The notes under the pieces: model-generated
Databases searched by the model: none
What the model saw: only the letters and a program-made list of their open reading frames with translations
Told to the model about the DNA's origin: nothing
Shown here: positions 1 through 9,800 of the stretch, in pieces
How positions within the stretch are numbered: position 1 is the first letter of the stretch
How the letters are laid out: each line of letters starts with the position of its first letter
Source: Aplidium turbinatum
Lineage: Eukaryota; Chordata; Ascidiacea; Aplousobranchia; Polyclinidae
Length of the DNA: 64,000 bases
Reading direction: 5' to 3'
Assembly: GCA_918807975.1 (NCBI GenBank)
Contig: OU964930.1
Span: 18,532,372-18,596,371, forward strand
Translations under genes and position numbers: made by a program

Positions 1-774
1 AACCAACAAAACAAGATGACACGTGTCTTTGTATTGGATTTTTGTTGATCGAATACTGTGGCATAGATAGTAAATAGCTGAGCATATCAACCGGAGGACT
101 GGCAAAGACAAACAGCAGTTTATACAAAAAAACTTCTATAGAGAAAACAGTAAAATCGTAGCCTACAAAAACATGAAATCAAATGTCAAAGAATTCACAA
201 ATTGTTTTCATTTAAGCTAATATACTTTTTCACTTAGTGCAGGCCTATATAGTTAGTTGCCGGAATCAAATGCTCGCAAGAGCGGTGCATAGCCTATGTG
301 TGGCCTCACGGCTGTTGATTTTTAAAGTTTATAATAAATGCGTAACTTGTTTGGCCATATCTAAAAATGGTAAGCTATCTTTGCAGTATTTAAGTTAAGT
401 TTTTTGAGCATAGCATAACTTATAGTAAGATTGGTTTATCTAATAACTGAATACTTTTGCCCAAATATTTTTACAAACAACTACATTAGTATAGGATATA
501 AAGAAAAAATAAAAAGCATTATAAGTTTACCAGAACAGGTTTTTAAAATTCTATTCATGCGGAAATGTAATCTAGTGTGTATATTCTAATGAATATCTGT
601 AATAAGCTTACCTCATCTCCCCAAATGCATTATTTTACATTTATTTTTTGCAATTATTAAATCGAAACTCAACATTCTTCCAAAATTTTAATACCAAATA
701 GGCTACAAAATTTTTCAAAATTGTTGATGCTACATTTTACATTTTAAGAAAAAAGTTAATGTCTGCTGCTTTGT

Positions 775-873
775 AACTGCTTTGACACTGTCTGCTTTGT
801 AAAGCGCTGTGGAGCAACGCATTCTGCGATGGATACAGCGCTATTTAAAAACTAACATTATTATTATTATTAA
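775..873 (+). repeat. LINE/SINE 3' tail with (ATT)n microsatellite
   Basis: The block carries the pattern 'gtaaagcgctgtggagcaac' followed by 'agcgctatttaaa' and an ATT microsatellite. This resembles the conserved 3' tail of L2/CR1/RTE-type non-LTR elements and the SINEs that borrow it. It interrupts the first unit of the tandem duplication around it, so it inserted after that duplication. Confidence 0.5.
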
Positions 874-1339
874 TGTTTTTTATATAAAAATATGCAACAC
901 TATAATAGTTACGAAACTGGTAGAATGTTGAAAACCCATGTTAAGAATAATATTGATTTGTCCCAATAACTAGACATTCTTCCCCAAATAATTTTTACAA
1001 ACAACTATACTTTAGTAGGATATTTAAAAAAAACGCCATAAAGTTAATAGTACCCAGCTAGCTTTTAAATCTTAGCCTCACTGTGAAAAAATGCAGCCTA
1101 CTTATCAGTGAATATCAGTAATAGTAAGCCTACCTCTGTTTGCCAATTGTGTTTTTTTACAATTCCTTTTTGCAGTGGTGAAATCGAAACTTATCTTATT
1201 TTGCCCAGATTGCGATACCACATGTAATAGTTTCCAAAACCGATAATACATTTTACATTCATTGGAAAATATTAATGTATCTCATAAATTATAACAATTG
1301 TGTAAAGTTTCTAAACTGGTGAGACGTCGAAACGTCATG

Positions 1340-1505
1340 GTAAGATTGATTTTCCCAAATAGTAGGGTCATTATGCTGACCAACCCCAAAAAAATTGCAA
1401 GAAAATGTTTTTTGATGTTTTCCAATAGTTTTCAGATCAAAGAACAACATACAAAAAGTTTTCCAAAATTCAAGCGTCACAAAGGGTCTAAATATTACGT
1501 AATTC
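1340..1505 (-). repeat. Dispersed repeat, second copy inverted at 6540-6722
   Basis: Read on the minus strand, this block matches 6540-6722 on the plus strand. Shared landmarks are 'ctttgtga(c/t)gct', 'ttttggaaaact', 'atgttgttct', 'ttttcttgcaattttttt' and 'tgaccctacta'. Identity looks like roughly 70-75 percent by eye. Both copies are non-coding and of unknown class. Confidence 0.5.
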
Positions 1506-1638
1506 AAGATGGCCGCCATTTTATCGAAATACTCGTATATACTGTATACCAAATCCAAAAAAACACTGATTCTTAACCGATGAAAATGGCAAATTTAACC
1601 ATAAACTGCATTACCCCAGTAATCTTAACAGTTAACAC

Positions 1639-2160
1639 CAGGGGTTCCCAACCTTTTTTACACCGTGGCCCCCTTTAAACATTTTGAAAAATCAATGGCC
1701 CCCCTATTTTTATCAACCTTTTGAAAAAATTAAGAAACGTCATTTTAATTAAAAAACTTGTTTATACAGTAACCGGTAGTTAGAATGATCAAATAATATA
1801 AATACAACACACAATAAACATGATAGTACATTAATTAGTTATTACATATGCAGTTAATGTGATGGTTGAGCTTGTATTTGCTGTGACATTGTCTTAATTG
1901 CTGGTTTGGTGGTGGAAAGAGCAAGCCGCATGTCATATTGAATATCCAAGACACAGATGCTTTGTCTTCAGAAGTAACATTGTTGAAAACCCACAGATTT
2001 GGGTAAAATGTACTAATATTTTTATTAATTTTTAATTTATTTCTTTTGTTATATAGTGTTGGAGTGGACTTAGAGATAATAAATTAAAAAATTATAATTT
2101 TTCAAATGCTTTCAAGGCCCCCTTGAAAAAGGCTCATGGCCCCCAGGTTGGGAACCCCTG
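1639..2160. mobile_element. hAT non-autonomous element with 8-bp TSD
   Basis: The element starts CAGGGGTTCCCAACCT and ends AGGTTGGGAACCCCTG, a terminal inverted repeat typical of hAT (Charlie-like) transposons. It is flanked by a perfect 8-bp target duplication, gttaacac, at 1631-1638 and 2161-2168. Just inside the ends lie 'ggcccccttt'-type blocks. The 522-bp interior has no transposase reading frame. Confidence 0.9.
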
Positions 2161-2463
2161 GTTAACACAGTACTCTAACGTTCACTTTTGACGTCATCTA
2201 TTACATCATCATGACGTTTTCAACTATTTACACGAATATTTACAATTTTAAAATATGTGGAGATATTGTAAAAAAACAACGTGTGCGAAAGATTGGCTTA
2301 CAGAAAACTTAATCAGTTTGCCTGATCATCTCCGATGACATCAATATGCCAATGTCTTCATTCGTATGTGTATTCACACTTTTCCATCACCGAATATACG
2401 TTTAAAGAAGACTTTGATATACCCAGAAGTCACGAAACTGTCTTATCAGGTGTGAGTTATAAA

Positions 2464-4601
2464 TCAGTCATCAGTATCTTCTAGAATGGGTGCATTGTTA
2501 ATATTTGCACAGTTGCCGTCCTGGTATAGACCACATGCCCTTGTACACTCAAGTTTAGACTTCTTACAATTGCACCTGAGTGTATTGCACCCAGTTGAAC
2601 AATTACAGTGAACCATTTTTTTTAGTAGAATGTCAGGAGCAGAGTTTTTGTCCGTCATCACTGGTAATAGCTTATCCCCTTGAATTTTCCAACCCCATTT
2701 TTCAGCATCCATTTGAGTACTTAGGCCCATCCATTCCATCACTTGCAAGTGGCAGCGAAATGAGTGGTATTTCAATGCAGATTCTGTCGGCGGCAACTGC
2801 TCAGGCGTAACAAATGTGCTTGATGTCACAACTTTTTTGCAAAGATAGCCATAACGTAGGCCTAACGATACGAGCGAGTCAGATATAGTCCCATTAAATA
2901 ATGATACTACAGCCTTACATCCAGCACTTTCTACATCACCTTGTTCAGAAGAGTGTGGTCCACAAAAAATATTTGAGCATGATCGCAATACAGAGTCTCC
3001 CTTGATAACTTTTTGAAACACTGATTTTTTTCCAACCTCAAAGATTCTGGAAGATGTACCACAGCCTGTAAATGCATGAACAAACAACAGGTCAGTGCAG
3101 ACCTGATTCTCAAGTAAATCTTTCAGAACTCTGATGTTGTAGATAGTTGGCTTCCCCTTGTCTGATCGGAAGTGCAGATCTTTACAGTCTACATCACCAT
3201 AGTAGAGAAGCAGAATGAGGAGATCTGTATCCTCTCCAATGAGCATGGTGATTCTCTGTTTAGATGAATCCACCGTTGCTCGTACTATGTCTACATTTGC
3301 ATCCCTTTCTGCTTTCACAACACAACAGTCACACTATTTTAGTCGAGTTGCTATCATATCAACGAGTGACTGCTTGTTGGCATCATTTGACAGGAAGTCT
3401 TGCTTCTCCCCAACTAATGTGGTAGATTCGGTCACATTGACCTTTCAAGCAGCAGATGTCTTCCGTTTTTGGTGTGTGTTATCCTTTGTACTGGGCCCTC
3501 CATATCCATCGCAAACGACAGTTGCTTTACCATACAACCCAGTTGTGAAAGATGCGTAATCATCCACAATTGAGCTATATGTGCATCCTTCTGTCCATTT
3601 CAGTCGATGTAAAAGAGAACCCCCCATCTAGGACGTAGTGCTCTGTCTTTGGTGCAGTCCGAAGAACAGCATCTTCCACAGAAGCGGCATAGTTCCGTAT
3701 TGCTTAGTTCCGTAAGTAGGCATAGTTCGTAAGTCGCAACCTAGTCCAGCCCACAATTTGTCATTTCGCCGAATGACACGGTATCCTTGCATGAACATCT
3801 GAATCACATCAAGGTGTTCAATCTCTAAGACAGTAATCGTTTGGAGATATAGGTAAGCTGACTTCAGATAATTTGGGTGACCCACGGCAGCAAATATTGG
3901 CAGACAGTCGGATACGGCATGAAGATGCATTTCCCATGATCCAATGCGATCGGCCTTGATAAGTTCTCGGACAATTCCCAACATCCGCTGATAGTTCAAC
4001 CAAAGCTTGCTAGTTTTCGAAGTTTCAGACAACTCGCATTTCTTTGTGGCAACTGAACAAGCAAGCATATCCATGCACGCTGATCTGGATAATGTGGCGA
4101 CATCTATAACACCTTCCTCAGTTTGACTGTATAATTGCTCAAGTTCAAGCAGGTAAATCGCAAACTCTGGGTCACATTGAGACACTGGTCTACTAGGAGA
4201 TGTCCTCAAAGCGCACGCTGCACAGCCTTTTCCTTCATCATGTGAACCACAGCATTCTCGCCATAGATTGTTTCTAGGACTTCCTTCAGTCCACTTCCCT
4301 CCATCAATGTCCCGATGGTACCCAACAGATTCATGAGTGTATGGAAACTATCAAGTAACAAGACAATATCTTTTAGTGGACTTGAGCCTTCAACTTCATT
4401 AACAATTTCAGAAGCCTTCCAAAACAATGGCTGATCAAAAGTTATAACAGGTGGAATGTTGTGCCTTGTTGCGAGCTTACAGATGAAGTCAAGTGTGGCT
4501 AGAATACATGTTTTGTCGCCGGGGTACATATCGATCATTGGTAGGAAGAGAACAGATGATTGACCTGAATGTTCACGCCTACTGTGCATTGTTTTCATCA
4601 T
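2464..4601 (-). pseudogene. Broken copy of an uncharacterised multi-copy animal protein (PIN-like 'GEDTDLL' domain plus Cys-rich tail)
   Basis: Minus-strand blocks in order match a large uncharacterised protein family that I recognise from many invertebrate genomes. First comes a segment with FLPMIDM and ITFDQPLFWKA. It is followed by an alpha-helical segment with SKTSKLWLNYQRM, HLHAVSDCLPIFAA and YLKSAYLYLQT. Next is a MGGSLLHRLKW block ending in GPSTKDNTHQKR. Last is a C-terminal block with IGEDTDLLILLLYYGDVD and FVHAFTGCGTSSR. GEDTDLLILL resembles the acidic strand of a PIN/FEN-like nuclease fold. The tail has a cysteine cluster, HCNCSTGCNTLRCNCKKSKLECTRACG, similar to what databases label a Tesmin/TSO1-like CXC motif. 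The coding sequence is interrupted several times, so I call it a fossil. The N-terminal part is not seen; a hAT element lies just upstream. Function is unknown. High copy number in other animals suggests a mobile-element origin, which is inference. Confidence 0.7.
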
Positions 4602-4625
4602 TCCTTAATAGCTAATCTTCTATAG

Positions 4626-5901
4626 CAGTGTTTCTCAAACTTTTTTAGTCCATCGCCCCCTTTTCGTTATTAAAATAAAATTTTGCCCCCCTAATTCTGT
4701 AAAGTAAAATTAACATTGATAATAGAGTGATAGACAAATTTAGTTTTAGGAATTTAATCAACGAAATTGACAGTAACATGAATACATAATAATGTTCAAT
4801 GGGATGGATGAGCTTGGCGACTTTTACAAAGTTTTGAAATGTTTCGCGACATCTTCGTAAGATAGAGTCGAAGATCATCCCGTTTATGAACTAGCAAGCA
4901 TGTCGTTGCTTTGAAAGCATCAATGCCACAGCCGAAAACCCCTTTTCAACCAGATATGAAGGAGGAAACGACAAAATCCACATTTTTCTAGCTTCTATCC
5001 AGAGAAGCTCATATTTGCCAGCAACCTGGCACAAAACAAATCGTATCTATCGATCATTTCTGAATTTCACTCTTGACTCATCATCTGTTTGCACATCAAT
5101 GAACTGCTCTTGAAGTTCCACTTCTACAGTATGTCTGTAGGTTCGGTAGAAAATGGTTGTACCACCCAGTTTGGAACATGGAGGTCCACGACATCTGGAA
5201 AGCGAAGTTTCATGTCTTTATGAAGCATGTCTAAATGTGAGCAGTATTTTTGCCGTTGTTCTTCTGTAATAACATTCTCGCTCAAATTGGGAAACTGAGT
5301 AATAATTTCCATCAAATTGGGAAACTGAGACATTTTGACCTGCGCTTTTATCTTGTTGACGCATTTTATCCCAATAATCAGTGATTCATGCAGTTCAGGA
5401 CTGAGATTACGGGCAACCAAATGCTCACGGTGAATTACACAATGCATTACAATAAGTCCAGGAATTGCTCTTTTCATCAGTGCAATGAACCCTCGATGCT
5501 TTCCAACCATTGCCGGAGCACCATCAGTTGCGCATTGTAAAATGTTCTTCAGTGGAATCCCCTTCTCTTCGTAGAAGTTTTTCACTGCATTAAAGATGCT
5601 TGATGCCCGAATATCTGTAAGAAGACTGAGCGCAAAAATCATTTCTTCTTGTTCTCATATTAATATTATGAACAAAACGCAAGCAGCAGCGATACATTGT
5701 CGGTCAAGGTGGAATCATTTATTTGCAGTAAATGGTTTGCGCGTTGGACATTTGTTAGCGCGTTGGACTGTTATTGGTGGTTTGATAAATTCGCCCCCTT
5801 CGAGTGTTTTCGCCTCCCGATCGCCCCCTTTGATTTTTTCGCCCCCCTGGCGTTCAAAATCGCCCCCAGGGGGGCGATTTCGCCCACTTTGAGAAACGCT
5901 G
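4626..5901 (-). mobile_element. hAT transposon (ZBED5-like), internally deleted, 8-bp TSD
   Basis: Terminal repeats are CAGTGTTTCTCAAACTTTTT on the left and ACTTTGAGAAACGCTG on the right. A perfect 8-bp target duplication, ttctatag, lies at 4618-4625 and 5902-5909. The subterminal DNA is rich in 'cgcccccttt' blocks at both ends. The interior encodes the C-terminal half of a transposase on the minus strand. At 1276 bp it is well short of a full-length hAT, so it cannot be autonomous. Confidence 0.92.
4796..5642 (-). pseudogene. Transposase remnant, C-terminal half (ZBED5/SCAND3-like hAT)
   Basis: The open part at 5124-5642 encodes IFALSLLTDIRASSIFNAV, then CATDGAPAMVGKHRGFIALM and MHCVIHREHLVARNLSPEL, the middle of the RNase-H-like core of ZBED5-type hAT transposases. 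Downstream, after a stop (near 5047) and a frame change, come FPSSYLVEKGFSAV and a terminal QAHPSH. These are hallmarks of the hAT C-terminal dimerisation region in this subfamily. The BED finger and first catalytic Asp are absent. It is the remnant gene of the surrounding element and not a host gene. Confidence 0.85.
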
Positions 5902-5909
5902 TTCTATAG

Positions 5910-6830
5910 CATTATATAATTTCACATTTGCACAGTGTAGCTACCTGTCTTGTTTAACTTCACTAAATTACAAGTTTTGTTTCATATTTTAGTGCCTCAG
6001 ACCTCTAAAAAGCAATTTTTTTTTAAATATTTCTACTTCTAAAGAAGATAGATAAGACTTTTCTCTTACAACAGATAGAAACTTGGCCCTTCTGCATCTT
6101 TTAAGACCAGTTTCACCTTTCTATTATAATTGGTTCAAAAGTTACGGCAATTTTATGAAATTTGACCTTTCCGTGACCTTTATCGGCCCCGGGCTCGGCC
6201 AGTTTAGCGGGCAACACCCCCAAACCAGTTTTAGGCCATTTGCCAAGGTTTTTTTTGATTTTTTTAGAAAATTTTTTTTTTTCAGTCTACCCTAGTAACA
6301 ATCGCTCAGTGAAACTGCTTGCTGAGAGGCGGCTATCTCTTACAGGCATGATGACATAATAATGACGTCATAATATTAGTTGTAACACAAGCAAAATTTA
6401 TCTATATTTTATTATAATGGAAAAATAACAACACTAGACACTTATTTTATGAATTCATTGTCAACAAATTATGGATAAACGGCTATGTCCGTTCACAATT
6501 GACAGTCCAGAGAGATTTTTTACCTGCAATAGGCCACTTTTTGTGACGTCATATTTCAGACTTTGTGATGCTCAAATCTTGGAAAACTTTTAATATGTTG
6601 TTCTGTTGAGGTTAAGCCAAAGGAAAAACCAATAAAACGTTTTCTTGCAATTTTTTTTGCGTTAGCCCATATATTTCCTATTTTGACCCTACTAAAATAA
6701 CTGGACATTTTTGCCTAAATTTGCAACGCGGGGGAGCGACTGCCCCCGTACCCTCTATCTCCTACGGCTATGAGTTATTAAACCTGCTGTAATTGTTTAA
6801 GATTTTGTGAAGCATAACTTGTAACTTAGA
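5910..6830. other. Spacer or AKR intron; repeat DNA only
   Basis: No gene is seen. It holds a run with 'ggccccgggctcggcc' near 6184 and the plus-strand copy (6540-6722) of the dispersed repeat also found inverted at 1340-1505. If AKR gene 1 continues to the left, all of this is intron 6 of that gene. Confidence 0.5.
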
Positions 6831-6836
6831 TTATAC

Positions 6837-9800
6837 CTGAAGATTACACTTCATATGGTTTGGAGTAACACTTTTCGGAATGACTATTACATTGCGCTGT
6901 ATTTGAAATCTCAACAAAACTTGCGCGACAGTTTTGTCCAATCTTCTTGCAACTTCTATCACTTTTGAATCTTCCATGAGCACCTTTTTCAATTTACCAC
7001 TATAAAAAAGCACTTAGTTTTATGGTTGCTATTACTTCTTAATCCACAGTGGAATTGGTGCATATTAGGTTATAAACTTTTACGACAGTAGCCTAAGAAG
7101 AGGATGTTAAAGGCTACCGGTATCACGACAATTCAAAGCAGATAATTCAAAGCCGACAATTCAAAGCCGAGGATTCAAAGATGAAGGGTTAAGGTTAGGG
7201 TTAGTATTAGTGTTAAGGTTATTATCTTTATTGTAAATAAATTATCGGGCTTATTGGGTTTGAATTGACCGCTTTGAATTATCGGCTTTGAATTGACGCA
7301 TAACCTGTTACACCGATGTATGCCAGTTTCCAAGCCAAATGTAGCAAATAATTGTAAACTTCATAGTATAGGACTGTTTGATTGTGAATTTTACAAAGGC
7401 CGTCTCAATTAAATTAACACGCCACATGACAATATAGCGATCTACTTTGTCTACTGCTACTACAAAAAAATCAATTGGAACTCTAAAACTTTGTTTCTGA
7501 AAAAGCATTCCATGTAATTTAAGATTACCAAAAAACAATAGCCTGAAAGACGCCATCTTGCGTTTTGAGAGGTCTGGTGGAAGTGTAACCAGAAAATGTC
7601 AAAAGCTTTGCCTTGTTTTGTCGTAAAATATATTGTTCTCAATTTTCTAAAAGAAACATGACCCTTAGGTAGGGCCATAGATCTGATATTGTTTCAGCCA
7701 GAGGTGTAGCCAGAGGTGGGTATCGGCTATTCTAAAACTAGCGAGCGCTACCCGCTACCGCTAATCGAGCTAAAGTAGCGCGCGCCACCCGCTACCAGTA
7801 CTTGAGCTACAGTAGGGCTAAAGAATTCATGAGTTTTTATTCAAAAAAAAACAAAAAACTATAGTATAGGCTAGTCATTACACACGAGCTTACGGAAAAT
7901 CTCTGCATCCCAGTGGGCTGTATGCTGTGATAGCAATTCCTTTGCTTTGGCAAAACTCCACAAGACCATTCTGCATCAAATAAGGATGGTTTTCTATTTG
8001 ATTGACAGCTGGAACAATGGTTGCTTCTTTGAGGATACGATTGATTTGGTACTCGTTGAAATTTGAAACACCGATACTTCGAACTAAACCCTCTTTCTGC
8101 AGGGACTCCATGGCCTGTGGAATAAATAATTAGATCAGCTTAGACAAGTATTTGTCAAATGGCGTAGCGTTTTAGTGGCGCCTCACAGGCTCTCGCTGGG
8201 AAACAATGCACACAGCAAGACAAGCCATAATTTATTTTTCTGTAAAATGCTGTAGGCTATCATGGCTGTAGCTTACAGTGCACAGTAGTCTTCACTTGTT
8301 GGGTGTAAACGCGTGGTAGTGCTTAGCACTGCAACAACATTGTCGGTGCTTTGTGTAGCCTACAGCTTTCCAGAGGTAGGCATCCGCTACTTTAAAAGTA
8401 GCGCGCAACCTGCTATCGCTACTCGGGATAAACACGCGTGCGCTACCGCTACCAATCGATAAAAGTAGCGCGCTACTTGCTACCGCTATTCGGGATAAAC
8501 TCGCGCGCGCTACCGCTACTTCTCCTGCTACTTTTGTCTTAAACTAAAGCAATTGTGACGTCAAAATGGCCTTGAGAACGAATGATATCATTCATTTACA
8601 AGGCCATTTCAACGTCGTTATAGAAAACACGTTCTACGTGTAATGTATTGTTACACGCCTTTCAAAAACACGAACAATTTACAATGCGAATCGCTGAGTT
8701 CTGCCCACTTTAGCTTTTGTGACATGCCACAAGTCAGCAAAATCAGTTTAACAAGCGATGACCAAGAAAGTTCTAACTGAGCAAGTCAATCTCATTTGCT
8801 GACTTGTCGCACCGTACTGACACTGACGACCGTACTGTATTTTTGGTAACGTTTCTTCCAAATGCTAATTTTGTTGGTTAGTTGTAGTTAAGGAGGCTCA
8901 TATGCTCCAAATTGTGCCAGAAGACAATCATTCTCTCACCTTCCATGTGTCGACGTAATCTGTGTCAGAAAATGGACTGCCAGAACTGGAATCATCCTAA
9001 ACCATAATTTATTGTGTTTATAAATATACAATTTTCTTTAAACAACTGGGGTAATTTATTAAACTTTTCTGAAACTTCAAAGTGTCATGGCTGCATGCAG
9101 GGGACTACTTGGGTTTCTAGCCATAAAATGTAAATTTGAAAGAATAAATCATAAGCTAAAAACTGTATATTTCCTTGTATTCAATCATAAACTAGTTTAG
9201 CCTACATCTCAAGCTTTATCATTATTATATACAGTGTAGGCCTACAGTAGTTGTTAGAGCCTAGGCTACTGTTTTTTGGTTCATTGCTGTTTTTGTAGGA
9301 ATACTAAAGAATTTAATTTTACCTTGCTTTGAAATCCAACTGGAAAATGCATAAGATATAAATCCAAATAATCTGTTCGTAGTTTGTTCAAGCTGTCAGT
9401 CAAACCTTTGCGAACGTCTTTAGGCTCGTGAAAAGTACACCATAACTGAAAAATAAATAATCAATGCAATGAAACAGTTTCGCAAACTTGTAAATGTAGA
9501 GGCTTTTGTCGCAGGGCCGGTTACCGAGATTGACAGAGTAAACTATTCGATAGTTGAAGTGTTCTTATCTGTGAAAGATTCCACTAATTAGGTGTCTCTG
9601 AATGCAGAGCAGTCCTGCAATGTGTTGCTCAAGCGCACACCCTGTTAGCCGAACTAGGGTCGCGTGATCTAAAGTCAGACGCTTATCCACAGAGCTAAAG
9701 GAGCGAAAGCATTTGTGCAATCCTCATACCTTACTAGTAAGGAAGATATCTTCTCTCTTCACTTCTCCTTCATTGATCTTATTCGCAAGAGCGTTTCCAA

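Larger units (their letters stand above)
1..1638. other. Gene-free AT-rich DNA with a diverged tandem duplication
   Basis: No coding region is supported here. The stretch at about 430-745 (ending in a pyrimidine-rich block before 'aaatcgaaactc') is repeated in diverged form at about 955-1260, giving a period near 525 bp. Both units share the order 'acaaacaact', 'taggatat', 'aatatc(t/a)gtaata', 'aaatcgaaact'. A partial third unit may begin near 1310. Short ORFs in 1289-1576 lie on both strands of the same repeat and are not credible genes. Confidence 0.55.
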
